Source: Lucifuga dentata (taxonomy: Eukaryota; Chordata; Actinopteri; Ophidiiformes; Bythitidae). From it: a DNA stretch of 64,000 bases. A program made the translations under genes and the position numbers. The notes beneath the pieces are model-generated. The model did not search any database and was not told where the DNA came from. It saw nothing but the letters and a program-made list of their open reading frames with translations. Each line of letters begins with the position of its first letter. The stretch's first letter is position 1. The stretch covers positions 1-64,000 of the forward strand of contig VXCM01003145.1 of NCBI GenBank assembly GCA_014773175.1, given 5' to 3'. Shown in pieces: positions 1-10,802 of this stretch.

Positions 1-126
1 ATATTTGATTTTGAAAGATTAAGAGATTTAACAAAATATCAGGAAAGCTGAAATACGGTTTTATCCGTTGGGAAATGATTGTCAGTAACGTTACATGTAT
101 GAAAATTGAACATATGAGGCTCAGAC
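1..126 (+). mobile_element. TTAA inverted-repeat element, right part (copy 1)
   Basis: It matches the right third of the approximately 575-bp family described at 13538-14111, including the AAATATCAGGAAAGCTGAAA stretch and the TGATTGTCAGTAAC stretch of the terminal inverted repeat. It is cut by the window start, and its last terminal bases are diverged. Confidence 0.8.
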
Positions 127-420
127 AGTCATCTTCTCTTTGTCACAGATCATTATCAGATCCTCTTATAGAACACAAACACGTAACAACACAATCATAT
201 TTATACATCAACGTGGCGAGAATTTTGACACCTAATAACACGGTCATAAATAAAAAGTGGAGAAACTCCAGCAGACATGAGGCGAATAAACAAAGATTCA
301 CCTGCTGCTGCTTTTTATTCTGGAATCTTTCCAAAGCATCAGTCACCGCTTTCTATTTTTATCACCGAGTATCAGCAATCATCTAGTATTCATTCACAGT
401 CAATGTCCCTGATAAGGCAG

Positions 421-441
421 GAGTGTGTGTGTGAGTGTGTG

Positions 442-475
<34 letters not shown>
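421..475 (+). repeat. (GT)n microsatellite
   Basis: GT/GTGA dinucleotide tract, slightly interrupted on its left side. Confidence 0.95.
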
Positions 476-476
<1 letters not shown>

Positions 477-892
477 ATCAAGAAGTGACACACCATGATA
501 ATCACAGGTATGTTTCCTACAGAACCTGCCTCATTCACCATCCAAAGGTCAGCTGACCGCGCCTACTTTAGCTCTGCCGGCTAACAGCAAAAGTACAGAA
601 AATAACGGCTAACAGCTGCATATCAGCGTCTGAAGCCATCATGCATCTCTTTGGTTTTTTTTTTAAGGGAATTTTTAAGGAAAATGAAGAAATAAACTTG
701 TAGCGACGAGTCAAACAGAAAAAGTCTCAGAGGATGAGCAGGTGAGTTATGCTACACCTGAGATCCAAGTTACGTTTTCACTTTTATTAACACAAACATC
801 TAAGAAATCGGTGCAAACATACAACATGCTTAAAAAATACAGCGATCCCGCTCACCCTCTCTGACCAGCTGTCATGCAGGTGAATAGGTGCT

Positions 893-1515
893 GATGCTGC
901 GTTCAAGTTGCTTCGAAACTTGGATTTTTCCGACTTCTTACTTGGAAAAATGCGTCGGGACGGCACTTGAAGTCGGAGCTCCGGCTGGGAAACTCAGACA
1001 AAATGATCTACACCGACTTACCGAGTATGACGTCATCAACATGGCGGCGCCGTGGAAGCGAGCTTTGTGAATGGAAATGATCAGCTAAAAGGTGAATAAA
1101 GTATTTTTTCTTGCATGAAATTGAAAGAAAAAGGTCAGAATATATCGCCATGGTAACTATCTATTTGGTATAATAACTATTTGCCATTGATACGTAAGTG
1201 TAAATAATTTCATAATATTACTTCTCTACACAAAGTTTAATACCCACTGTGATNTTGATACGTAAGTGTAAATAATTTCATAATATTACTTCTCTACACA
1301 AAGTTTAATACCCACTGTGATTAATATCATTATAAAACAACACAACAAAACAGTCCTGTAGTCTAACTTTACTTTAGTTAGTATTTATTACCAAGTTTAA
1401 TTAATTTTACAGTATTTATTGGTGTTCAGCTGCTTTTTCGATTACATTTGGCTGGAACGCTTTGAGTTCGGAAGTTGGAACTTCCAACTGGGAAATTCCA
1501 AGTTCCTGCTGTAAT
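893..1515 (+). mobile_element. Non-autonomous DNA transposon, TGCTGCGTTC family, copy A
   Basis: It begins TGCTGCGTTCAAGTTG and shares its right half (ATTTGCCATTGATACG, then CAGTCCTGTAG and TAACTTTACTTTAGTTA) with 10600-10800 and, reverse-complemented, with 63700-64000. Comparing the three copies suggests termini of the form ATGCTGCGTTC...GAACGCAGCAT with GGAAGTCGGA-type subterminal motifs. This copy contains an artefactual 67-bp duplication around the N at 1254. Superfamily is not assigned; hAT-like is a guess. No transposase frame is present. Confidence 0.6.
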
Positions 1516-1801
1516 GCTGCATTCACATGCTGACGGCGTGCAGTAGAGGGAAAACCGGATGTTTTATTCTTTTCAATGAGAGGACGATGGAAAGCTCCAC
1601 CTCCTCTGGCGTTGAGAGCGGCACACCGCACGGCCAGACGGAACGTGCCGTCAAAAGTTCAAATTTTTCAACTTTTTCTGCTTACCGCAGCGGCAAAGAC
1701 AAACCGGATGCTGATATTCTCGGGCCAAAGATGGACAGCTGTCCCACGTCTACCGTCAACGATACGGCAGTTTTTCTACCGTCAGCCATCAATGCAGCAT
1801 A
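1516..1801 (+). mobile_element. Short inverted-repeat element next to copy A
   Basis: The left end TGCTGCATTCACATGCTGAC pairs with the right end GTCAGCCATCAATGCAGCA as an imperfect terminal inverted repeat enclosing about 250 bp. The interior is GC-richer than the flanks and has short open frames without recognisable domains. Confidence 0.5.
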
Positions 1802-2423
1802 ACTGGAACGCAGCATTATTTTAACTAAGACTATCACCGCCCAAACCCACGCAACTCAAATCACAGAATCACCATGGTTACGCAATCCCAAATGCAATAT
1901 CATCATAAAAGATTTAATTCAAATTCAGTCTGAATTTGTTACTTGCTGTAGCTGAGTTTCCATTCACGTCAATGCTAACAACTGTAACAGAGCAAGCTAA
2001 CGAAAACGCTACAGAGGTTCTCAATCCTGGAGCTCAAGCGCTGATGCTAACTCAGTGGATCGGGACTTTTCCTTCCAACTATATGTACGAAGACATAATA
2101 TGTTAGAATTCAAGCTGGATTTGAGTTTCTGAAGGTTTCAGAAAGAAAAATCAACATCAAAGTTCTCTGAAAATGATGCTCTACATGATAGCGTCGTCTC
2201 AAACAGCCAGACTGTCTCAAACTTTCTCAAACATGTTTCCTAAAAAAAAAAAAAAAACNCCAGGCTGAAAATCGACCGTTCAGCTGGAAAAACGATGATG
2301 GCCGAAGTCTGCCGCGATGCTTTCATGAATCAAACCTGACTCTGTACGGATCCAAAACGCTGCAGCTTCATCCACTTTAAAGCTTTTCTCAGGACAAAAT
2401 CATATATCTGCATATCATATATC

Positions 2424-2454
<31 letters not shown>
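2424..2454 (+). repeat. (GAAA)n microsatellite
   Basis: About seven and a half units of AGAA. Confidence 0.95.
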
Positions 2455-2455
<1 letters not shown>

Positions 2456-2708
2456 CTGTGAAAATGGGTCAACTGCATCAATCCAAAATGTTCACGTTTT
2501 TCAACTTTCTGATTAGTATGGTTCCAAAAAATATATATTTAAATAATACAAAAGAAGACCGTTTTAAATGTCATAAAGACGCTTTGATCCAAATGTCAGT
2601 AAACGCAGCAGGCAGCAGCTGAGGACGACTTTTGGGCGTCATCTCAACTTTCACCATTTACACAGGTTTCAAACAGTGCTGCAGGCCATCCAATCAGAAC
2701 CAACATTC

Positions 2709-2709
<1 letters not shown>

Positions 2710-2741
<32 letters not shown>

Positions 2742-2765
2742 GTTTTCCTCCTCCTCCTCCTCCTC
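2710..2765 (+). repeat. (GA)n followed by (CTC)n
   Basis: A 31-base GA tract, a seven-base spacer, then a CTC-type tract. Confidence 0.95.
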
Positions 2766-2930
2766 AGCATCACTTTGCTGCTGATGCGGCGTGCTGCGAG
2801 TCTCCGTCCTCCTAATGAATGAGGAAGCAACTTAGCTTGATTGCGATGGTGAGAATGTTTGAACAATCAGCACAACATGCCAGAAACTTCTTTACGCAAG
2901 AATCCATTTATCACAAAGCCAAACCAATGC

Positions 2931-2935
<5 letters not shown>

Positions 2936-2961
<26 letters not shown>
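2936..2961 (+). repeat. (AT)n microsatellite
   Basis: Pure alternating AT tract. Confidence 0.9.
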
Positions 2962-3135
2962 CACAGTATATTTTGTGAGACTGCATACTTGTACTTTTTG
3001 ACATCTCAGAGGGAAATATTGTTCTTTTTTGTCACAGCAGCAGTCATACTTTTAGATTTTAAAGCTAAATTTCCATCGCTGTTAGATATTTGGTATATAT
3101 TTTTCGTGAAATATATATTTAATTCTTACTTCAAT

Positions 3136-3330
3136 AATTAGCAGGAGAAACATGGATTTTTAAGGTGGGTGTATCACTTGAATATTTGATTTTGAAAGAT
3201 TAAGAGATTTTGCAAAATATCAGGAAAGCTGAAATACGGTTTTATCCTTTGGGAAATGATTGTCAGTAACATGTATGAAAATTGAATATATTAGGCTCAA
3301 AAGTGCAAAATGGGTGGTATGGTCCTTTAA
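3136..3330 (+). mobile_element. TTAA inverted-repeat element, right part (copy 2)
   Basis: Only the right third of the family is present, from TTAGCAGGAGAAACATGG to the terminal GGTCCT followed by TTAA at 3327-3330. The left end and middle are missing. Confidence 0.85.
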
Positions 3331-4859
3331 TATCAGCTGTGATGTGGCCTCTATGTGTTCAGCTTTCAGAAAAAAAAAAAAGAAAAAACACAAGAAGCTT
3401 TTCTATTTTATGAGAAAAGTTAGCATATCTCATCCCATCACTTTTAACTCCTACAATCTCAAAAATGACCTGGATATTTTCCTTCCTGGGAGGAAGAACA
3501 AAAGGGGAAGTAGAGGTTTACTGCCTTGCTCAAGAACCCATCGGCCGGGCCTGTGGATGCTTTCTCTGCAGCCATGGCAACACCTGATTGTTGACTGTGT
3601 TGCTGTGCAGGCATTTCCCAGCAGCGTGGGGTCTGAAGCAGGGATGATGCATGGAAATCCAAAAAATTAGGTCAAATTCTGAGGGATGCGGAGCTTTGCA
3701 TTCATCCTTGCATTAGGGCATCAGCTAAGCATGTAAATAATGCAGCGGGGCATCTGACCCCATTTCCCTCGCATCACTTGTTTACATTGGGGACACCGAG
3801 CTAGCGATTTGCTGGATTAAAAAGGAGGGAGAAAAAAAAAAAAAAANAAAAAAAAAAAAAAGAAATGTATGTCATTTTTTTCTAATTCCTCAATCACTCC
3901 GTTTCCAGATGCAGAAGCAAACGCTGCATTTGTAGCAGCGGCGGAAACATTAAAATGAGATGTGTGCAGTTGCAGTCAGCTGGTAAAATCTTTCTCTCTC
4001 TGCCTTTTTTAGCCATACATGGCTGAGGCCCGAAAGCCTGCAGACTCCATGAGAAACAGGGAAAACATCGCTCACGGCTGAAATCTGACACCATGATACT
4101 CTCCAGGCTGAGAGTGAGTCTGCAGCAATGTGACATATCAATCTGAAAGGAGGAGGGTAATGAGAAAATCAATACCAAGGCTGCATTTCAGCCTCTCAGA
4201 AGAAGCCTATAGTCCAAACGCCGGCATTACGGAAAAAAGCTGGAATCTAATGCAAATGGTTTATCCAGAGAGCTGCTGCAGCGTCATGTGAAAACTGCTG
4301 CACACGTCATTTAAGCTGCATGCAGGAGAGATTTCCTCAGTGGGACTTTCCAATATAATACCAAAAAAAAAAAAAAAAAANAAAAAAAAAAAAAAAAAGC
4401 TCTGACAACAACTTGTTATTGGCATCTCTGAGGAAAAGCCCCTATAGTATTCCTATAATATTCCCACCGGGAGCTCTAACGTTCATGTGATGCTCAACAG
4501 AGTTCAAAGGGTCGTTTACGAACTTTGTGGTATTTTTCAATACTTTCTCTGTTTCTGTTATGTTTCTCTGTAATAGAGACCTTATTGTACTCTCAATTAT
4601 AATACTCCCATTATTACTAGAATATTCTTAGAAGGAAATGCATGTACAGATTTTTTAATATGTGTAATACTTTCAAAAATGCTGCTGCCTTGCTGAACTT
4701 CTGAGGGATTTTATCTCTTAAATTAATTGGATTGCTGCTATTTTTAATATTTAATTTTTACTCTTACTCTGTTTTAAAGTGGTTATATCTTTCTATTCTG
4801 CAATTGTGTCTATTTATTGCAATATTTTCTACTTTCCTATTTATTGTACTCTGTTGTAT

Positions 4860-4940
4860 TGCTAACACTGTACCACCTGTAAACCCAAAGACAAATTTCC
4901 ACTTCAATGGACAATAAAGTTATTCTATTCTTTTAATATT
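4860..4940 (+). mobile_element. Probable retrotransposon 3' tail
   Basis: AAATTTCCACTTCAATGGAC followed by AATAAAGTTATTCTATTCT has the form of the short A/T-rich 3' tails of fish LINE/SINE elements (a small conserved tail plus simple repeat). The family is not identified. Confidence 0.4.
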
Positions 4941-5337
4941 TTATGATGCTATAATAATAATAATAATATGATATTCCTGTAATTTCCAAATATAACCCAA
5001 TGTAGTTTATAAATCGGATATTATACATTTCCAACACTTCTATATGTAATCTAGATTAGATTATTAAAGGAGCATTACACTTCTTTATCATGCCAACTCG
5101 CTGTGCCACTTCACTGACACTCCGGTAAACACACATCCTCAGTCCAAACCTCTCACCTCCACGTAAACCAAAGCAGCCGTAACGAGCACGACGGCAGCGC
5201 GCGTGCGTGTGACAAATATCTACATAAACTTGGAACACTTTTCCTCAAAACACCAAAACTACTCCACTCCACAGCCGGGTGTCTCAACAGAGCCGGGGAG
5301 ACACCCGGAGCTTTGACCGGGGCCGTGAAGTACTCAC

Positions 5338-5416
5338 CCTCTGATAACTCCAGCTCCAGCTCCGCCAGTTTGGCCCGAACCTCCGGAGGAAGCGGTACCG
5401 GATCCCGGTCCGCCAT
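5338..5416 (-). CDS. dip2c: DIP2 family protein, first coding exon (dip2c)
   Basis: The exon encodes 26 residues plus one base of a split glycine codon, beginning MADRDPVPLPPEV and ending LAELELELSEG, then a consensus donor (GGTGAGTA) on the minus strand. The stretch LAELELELSEG followed by a phase-1 junction is the hallmark start of vertebrate DIP2A/B/C, the beginning of the DMAP1-binding domain that precedes two AMP-binding (acyl-adenylate) domains. The rest of the gene lies left of the window, beyond a first intron of over 5 kb. DIP2C rather than A or B is inferred from the neighbours larp4b and gtpbp4, which adjoin DIP2C in human. The start at 5416 fits the family's MADR/MAER N terminus; an in-frame ATG at 5497 would add 27 residues without family support. 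Confidence 0.9.
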
Positions 5417-5640
5417 TCTGCCGTTAAAAAGCGACTTATGTGAGTGTTTTTCCGCTTGTGTCGCTCTGTCTGTCTCCAGGCTTCTCCACAATCCCAAAAA
5501 AATCCAAAGTCAGTCCGCTGACTGTCTCCTCACACACGTCCACTCAGTGCGTCAAACTGCAGCTCGTCCTCACACAAACTGCGTCAAGTCCGCCATTAAA
5601 AGACGCGGCTGCTTCCGGTACGCAGATTTCAAAATAAGAC
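5417..5640 (-). promoter_or_regulatory. dip2c: dip2c 5' UTR and CpG-rich promoter
   Basis: The stretch is CpG-rich against AT-rich surroundings and directly precedes the dip2c start on the minus strand. On that strand it carries an ETS-type ACCGGAAGC at about 5611-5619 and a YY1-like AATGGCGGAC at about 5590-5599, both common at TATA-less housekeeping or neural CpG promoters. The transcription start is not visible; somewhere near 5500-5600 is likely. Confidence 0.55.
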
Positions 5641-5707
5641 TCAGCTGGCAGCCTAAAAAAATACTTTCACACTATTATTATGACCACACAGCAAACACTA
5701 ATAAGAG

Positions 5708-6290
5708 TATTACAGTTTTTCTGAATTCAGCTCATTTTGTGAAACAGTCTTAACATTCTCTAAACTGTAATTGTCACAACTGTTTTATGGGACGTCATAA
5801 CTCTATTGCATGTCTGCAAAATGTAGTAATTCACCCAAAACATTTAATTCATGCTTCAAAAACGAGTTCTTATGTCAGTGAATTGGTCAATGCCACCAAA
5901 ATGAAAAAAAAAAAAAATTATCATTGTGTTTTTTTTTTTTTAACTATTTGTTATCTGGTCAAAATGTTTATCATTTCATAGATAATCAACTCATCAGTTT
6001 TGATCAGCAGCCATGTGTGTGTAGTTATTGTGCAAATTATCAACAACTGTGCTTACTCTTTTGCACACATGTGCCAAAACACGTGCAATTTGCTTAAATG
6101 AATAAGAAATTCAAATCTGGTGTGAACAAGAAACTAANGTGCCAAAACACGTGCAATTTGCTTAAATGAATAAGAAATTCAAATCTGGTGTGAACAAGAA
6201 ACTAACTGTTCAGTGATTTGAATTTATTGTTTTGGAAAAAAATAATCTCATTTTAGAAATGAGCCAAAGCGACTGAGAAAAACTGTAAAA
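5708..6290 (+). mobile_element. MITE with TTACAGTTTTTCT ends
   Basis: The left end TATTACAGTTTTTCTGAATT and the right end GAGAAAAACTGTAAAA are inverted, with an inner inverted match (AGCTCATTTT against AAATGAGCC). TA dinucleotides flank both ends, as in Tc1/mariner-type insertions. It contains the N at 6138 and an artefactual 67-bp duplication. No transposase frame is present. Confidence 0.6.
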
Positions 6291-6704
6291 TTACAAGTAT
6301 AACTACCACTTTTGTCATAAGTAGGCTGAAGGTTACAAGGACTCTTTGAGTGTTGGCGTTTTGGGGCCCAAAATTTTCAGATATTCAGATACTATTGATA
6401 AATAAATAATTGGCATAATTAGTGTTTCCCTGCAAATCCTCTTTTCACTCACAGCAAAACACAACATACGTAGATAAAGTTTATTGAAATAGTTGATAGC
6501 TTATATTATTTTTTATTTCTGATATGGTATTTACATTTTGTACAAGACAGAAAATGTAACGAAAGAATGCATACCTAAATACATAAACCTACTAAATATA
6601 TACAACCTACATTTATTCAGCATATTTACAACAAAGCATAAAGATAACAATGTCTGATCACATATTTTGCAAGTTTTAAAAATGTATTTACATGACATAA
6701 ACAG

Positions 6705-6840
6705 CCCTGTGACAGACTGGCGATCTGTCCAGGGTGAACCCCGCCTCTCGCCCTTTGACTGCTGGGATAGGCTCCAGCCCCCCCCCCCATGACCCTCCAC
6801 AGGACAAACGGGTTTAGAAAATGGATGGATGGATGGATGA
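6705..6840 (+). mobile_element. Fish LINE 3' tail ending in (GGAT)n
   Basis: The phrases GTGACAGACTGGCGATCTGT, CCCCGCCTCTCGCCC and GGGATAGGCTCCAGCC followed by ATGGATGGATGGATGGATGA make up a very common teleost retrotransposon 3' end. The tetranucleotide tail suggests an RTE/Rex3-type LINE, but that assignment is from memory. Only the tail is present. Confidence 0.7.
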
Positions 6841-7213
6841 CATAAACAAGAAAGAATACAAAATTAAATATACAGACTTAAAAGATTTACCACAATCACA
6901 CATTTACAGTATATGGCAATGACAGTTACGTGTTTTATTTTCCTAAAATATATTTTTCTTTCCTGTTGACCCAAGTGCATCACTTTTTTCATAAATATAT
7001 TTTTATTTTGAAGGAAAAATCTTACAACTTCCTGTAACTTTGGCTGATTTCACTCAGTAACAAACACAAAACAAATGGTGACTTTAAGAGACTGAAAACA
7101 AATGAAATATAAATCTAAATTAAAAATATTTCATTAATATTCATTAGTTTAAGAAGATAAAACTCCTATTATGTTTTTCCCAGACTTATTGAAAAATAGT
7201 AGAGGGTGTCAGA

Positions 7214-7214
<1 letters not shown>

Positions 7215-7261
<47 letters not shown>
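7215..7261 (+). repeat. (CTAT)n microsatellite
   Basis: About twelve tetranucleotide units. Confidence 0.95.
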
Positions 7262-7781
7262 TGGAAGGAAATAAAGGGTTAAAGGATAAAACTTTTCTTA
7301 TGATAATTTACGTTTTTACAGCTTTTAAAGGATTACAGCCTTCCTGAGCTCACAGGTAACAGGAAGTGACTGAAGTTCTGCAGGTTCTAAAATGCTTCAG
7401 GTGATTATTTTATCAGGTCATGAGCCAAACACAGCACTCAAGGTGTCTTCTACTTTAATATTTCCTAATCATCTAATCACTGGGCCATCACAACTGAAAA
7501 AAAAAAAAAAAACACCTCCATCTGCTGAAATTATGTCCATAAATATTCACAGATCCATGACATTGGACAGGAAATGTCCTTATTAATGGCAGTGCTAAAT
7601 AAATAAGACTCAGCCAGCTGTTATTCACTTCCAAATTATGATTTTATTGTGAGATTCTGTTTATTTGTGTGTTTAATTTCTCCTAAAGCGTCTCTGAAGA
7701 AGTGCTGAATCCTTCCAACGTCCCATTTCTGTTACTAATTATGGTGGAAAAATGAGATTTTTAAAAATTTTGAAGTGTTTG

Positions 7782-7816
7782 ATTTATTTATTTATTTATT
7801 TATTTATTTATTATTA
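7782..7816 (+). repeat. (TTTA)n microsatellite
   Basis: About eight tetranucleotide units. Confidence 0.9.
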
Positions 7817-7954
7817 TTACTCTGCAGAGTTCATGTCAGAGACTCTCTTCCTCTGATTTAAACACAACAGACCCACTTCAGCTCGACTTCAGCAGCTGTG
7901 AGAAGTTAATTGGAAACAGATCAAGAATGCAAAATGATGGTGTGGCAAAGGAGG

Positions 7955-7956
<2 letters not shown>

Positions 7957-8003
<47 letters not shown>
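7957..8003 (+). repeat. (GT)n microsatellite
   Basis: About 23 dinucleotide units; a second shorter GT tract lies at 8146-8172. Confidence 0.95.
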
Positions 8004-8005
<2 letters not shown>

Positions 8006-8288
8006 CTGGGCTGCTTTTGGGAAAGTGTTTGAAAGATGTCGAGGATTTACCGGTGGTTTCATAATGTTCCTTCATCATGTTGATTTAAATGTAAACTGTG
8101 AACACAACTAATGTTCAGTTAAGGGAAGAGCAGATCACATGATGTGTTGTGTGTGTGTGTGTGAGTGTGTGTGTTAGAACTGAGTGTCTGCAGTTTGCCC
8201 TTTGTGAAAATGCTGTCATCTTGTGGCTGATACCCACATTACATGTTGATGCTGAGCTGAGAAGTCAGAAAATTATTTCCATGTTGAA

Positions 8289-8318
8289 ACATCCATCCAT
8301 CCATCCATCCATCCATCC
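8289..8318 (+). repeat. (ATCC)n microsatellite
   Basis: CATC tetranucleotides ending CCACCCATTCATTTTCTATG, the reverse complement of the GGAT-type LINE tails common in fish, so possibly the remnant of a minus-strand tail. Confidence 0.8.
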
Positions 8319-8367
8319 ACCCATTCATTTTCTATGCCATTTTCTATATTTTCTATAATGAACACTA

Positions 8368-8993
8368 CAGGTCAAAAGTTTGCCACCCCCAGATTAAAAA
8401 AAATATTTTAAAAATCATCAATACACTGTTTGTTTTACAATTTCTTTCACAGGAAATGACAAAAAAAAACCAACATAAAATAAATGTATGTAATAAGTTT
8501 TCCAGAAGAATTAGTCACCAATTCTCACATTATGTAGCCTCTCTGGCTGCAGACATGATTAGTAATGAAGGCATCATTAATGCTCATGCTGTTACTCTGC
8601 AGCCACGCCCCCATGGGGGCGTGGCTGCAGAGTAACAGCATGAGCATTAACCTGGACCAAGTTAAAGGAATGATGAAGAAAGAGAATTACCATTCCATCC
8701 CTCAAAGACCACGATTCCATCCGGTTTACAATTATTGGTCAAAATTTCATTCTTCAACAGGAAACGATCCAAAATATTCATCAAAATGATGCTAAAATTA
8801 CATCCAATCAAAAGAGAAGCAAAAGGTTTAGAATTCTGATTGGTCAGAGGGGGTTACTTTGACCAAACCAAAGTCTGAGTCTGAAATGACTTCACTGAGC
8901 TTTGATGTGACTAATTCTTCTAGAAAACTAATTAGTACATTTATTTTATGTATTTTTGTCATTTCCTGTGCAATAAATTGTAAAACAATTAAA
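8368..8993 (+). mobile_element. Tc1/mariner-like MITE with palindromic centre
   Basis: The left end CAGGTCAAAAGTTTGCCACC, preceded by TA, resembles Tc1-type termini. Sequences 8431-8518 and 8908-8993 form an imperfect inverted repeat of about 86 bp containing CAGGAAATGACAAAAA, AAATAAATGTA and AGAAGAATTAGTCAC. The expected right terminus (CTTTTGACCTG) is absent, so the right end looks truncated. Position 8577-8650 is a perfect palindrome, listed separately. Confidence 0.65.
8577..8650. repeat. 74-bp perfect palindrome
   Basis: The 37 bases from TTAATGCTCATGCTG to GCCACGCCCCCA are followed with no spacer by their exact reverse complement. No mismatch was found on reading both arms. The centre is CCCCCATGGGGG. 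Confidence 0.95.
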
Positions 8994-9860
8994 ACCGCTC
9001 TAAGCGGTTAAACTGCATTACCGGTTGGAAGAAGTGACTGAGTAATAACAAGGAGCAAAGTTAAAGTAAAAAAAAAAAAAAAAANAAAAAAAAAAAAAAA
9101 AAAAAGTTCAAAGTATAGGTACAATAGTATGTTTTATCCAGTGTGTATGGCGTTGTCTAGCTAGCTAGCAGCTGGCTAGTTTAATTAGCTGGATAAGTGT
9201 TAGCCAACAACATAGCTTAACATTTACCACAACTATAATTTAAACTTAGCATATTGTTTAGCATAAAAAGTGTTGTCTTTTTCAAGTAATTATGTTTATA
9301 ATAAGAGTATTATCATTTTGTTGGGCTGGTACAAAGTCAGTACAAAGTGTAGAAAGCAGACTACTGCAGCTCCTTTGTACTCGTACTGTAATCGTACTGT
9401 GATATATGCTGTAAATAGTTAGGATGCCATATTTGCACAGTTTTTATTGTGCAATTTTTCTATTTTATTTTGTATAGTGTGTTCAGACTATTATATTGCA
9501 CAGTTTTTATTTTTATTCTATTTTGTACAGTTGTTCAGTCTGTACTATAACTTGTAAGCTATTAAAATACAACAGAAATGGTCAGTTATTCTATTCTTGT
9601 ATACTCGTGCAAAGCAAAGTTTCTGACTTTCACTGTTATGTTATCTTGTATAATCTCTCAGTTTTTCCTGCTTCATATTCTTGAGTCCTGTGTTGCTGCA
9701 AAATGTGAATTTCCTGCTTATTTACAGAAATCACAGCATGATGTTACATTTTGTTTAAAGTTAGAACTAAGCAATGTTTAATTTGTTTCATAAGTCGTAC
9801 TTCAATGGACATTTGTTTTGACAAGCAAAAAGCACTTTTTCACATTGTGATTTGCACCTA

Positions 9861-10399
9861 CAGCGCTGGCCAAAAGCATTGCCCTCCTGTACTTTTGTGT
9901 AAACTTTTCTTTCTGAGTTAAAATACCACTCTAAACACAACAAAATGTNCCTGTACTTTTGTGTAAACTTTTCTTTCTGAGTTAAAATACCACTCTAAAC
10001 ACAACAAAATGTATTGTTTTAGTGTATTAGAGTAAGTACAACTGGAAAAAAAAGCCAATAGTTGTTAATAGTGTTAAGTAGGAAGACACTTGTGACATAT
10101 TAAGATTTGAAGAGGAATACCAACATTATAAGTAGAGATTAAACAGGAAGTTAAAACATCTTCTTTGAGATAGGGTCAGAGGTCAAATGGTTTTCACGTG
10201 TTTTCACTGACTTGTAGAAATATTGCAGTCGTATTACGTCTCTGAAATCCAAATTTAAGTGTAAAAAATAGTTGAATGTTCTGAAAAATACTCAACTACT
10301 TCTAAAATACTAATAACTGAATTTTGTTGTGCTTGGAGTGGTACTTTGGTAAAGTTTACACAAAAATACAGGGGGTGTAGTACTTTTGGCGAAACGCTG
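9861..10399 (+). mobile_element. Tc1/mariner-like MITE, CAGCG ends
   Basis: The left end CAGCGCTGGCCAAAAGCATT and the right end, whose reverse complement reads CAGCGTTTCGCCAAAAGTAC, are inverted. The inverted similarity continues through GTGTAAACTTT and ACCACTC to CACAACAAAAT. TA duplicates flank the element at 9859-9860 and 10400-10401. It contains an artefactual 63-bp duplication around the N at 9949. No coding frame is present. Confidence 0.85.
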
Positions 10400-10599
10400 T
10401 AGTTACTCTGTAGTGCCTCCTTGTGACAAAAATACACAATAAGGTAGACCCTAATGAAGCGTTGTTGACAATAAGATTTAACACTGAGTGCAGTGTGTTA
10501 TAAGTTAAGACTAAAACTGTCTTTTTTTCTATGTATTTTGGAGAATGAGGGTGAAGGGGCGCCAATGGATGTCTGGCCTAGGGCGCCAAAGTGGTCAGA

Positions 10600-10802
10600 A
10601 ACGGCCCTGAACACAACCAAACAGTCCTGTGGTCTAACTTTACTTTAGTTATCATTTATTACAAAGTTTAGTTAAGTTTGCAGTATTTATTGGTGTTCAG
10701 CTTTGATTTTTTGATTACATTTGGCTGGAACAGTTTGAGTTTGGAAGTCGGAACCTTCCAACTGGGAAAAATTCGACTTCCGAGGTCTGTGAACGCAACA
10801 TC
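10600..10802 (+). mobile_element. TGCTGCGTTC-family transposon, copy B (right half)
   Basis: Shares CAGTCCTGTGGTCTAACTTT, TACATTTGGCTGGAACAG and GGAAGTCGGAACCTTCCAAC with copy A, and ends GTGAACGCAACAT, the expected right terminus. The left half is missing. It abuts an AGGGCGCCAAAGTGG...GGCCCTGA fragment (10560-10606) resembling a hAT end. Confidence 0.65.

Larger units (their letters stand above)
127..5337 (-). other. dip2c: dip2c intron 1 (part), repeat-rich, no exon seen
   Basis: No exon of dip2c or any other gene was recognised. The content is two truncated TTAA elements, two adjoining inverted-repeat elements (893-1801), microsatellites, poly-A tracts containing N joins at 2259, 3847 and 4381, and a retrotransposon-like tail at about 4860-4940. 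The short reading frames here lack known domains and splice context. About 3330-4330 contains unique-looking sequence to which no function can be assigned. Confidence 0.6.

Noticed and set aside
3260..3670. 136-codon frame
   Set aside because: It begins inside a truncated transposon and runs through a poly-A-like tract; no domain and no splice support.
5313..5753. 146-codon plus-strand frame
   Set aside because: It is antisense to dip2c exon 1 and its CpG promoter and has no recognisable domain.
7957..8003. Long GT tracts as Z-DNA or regulatory sites
   Set aside because: They are ordinary fish microsatellites with no supporting context except the one at the gtpbp4 exon 7 acceptor.
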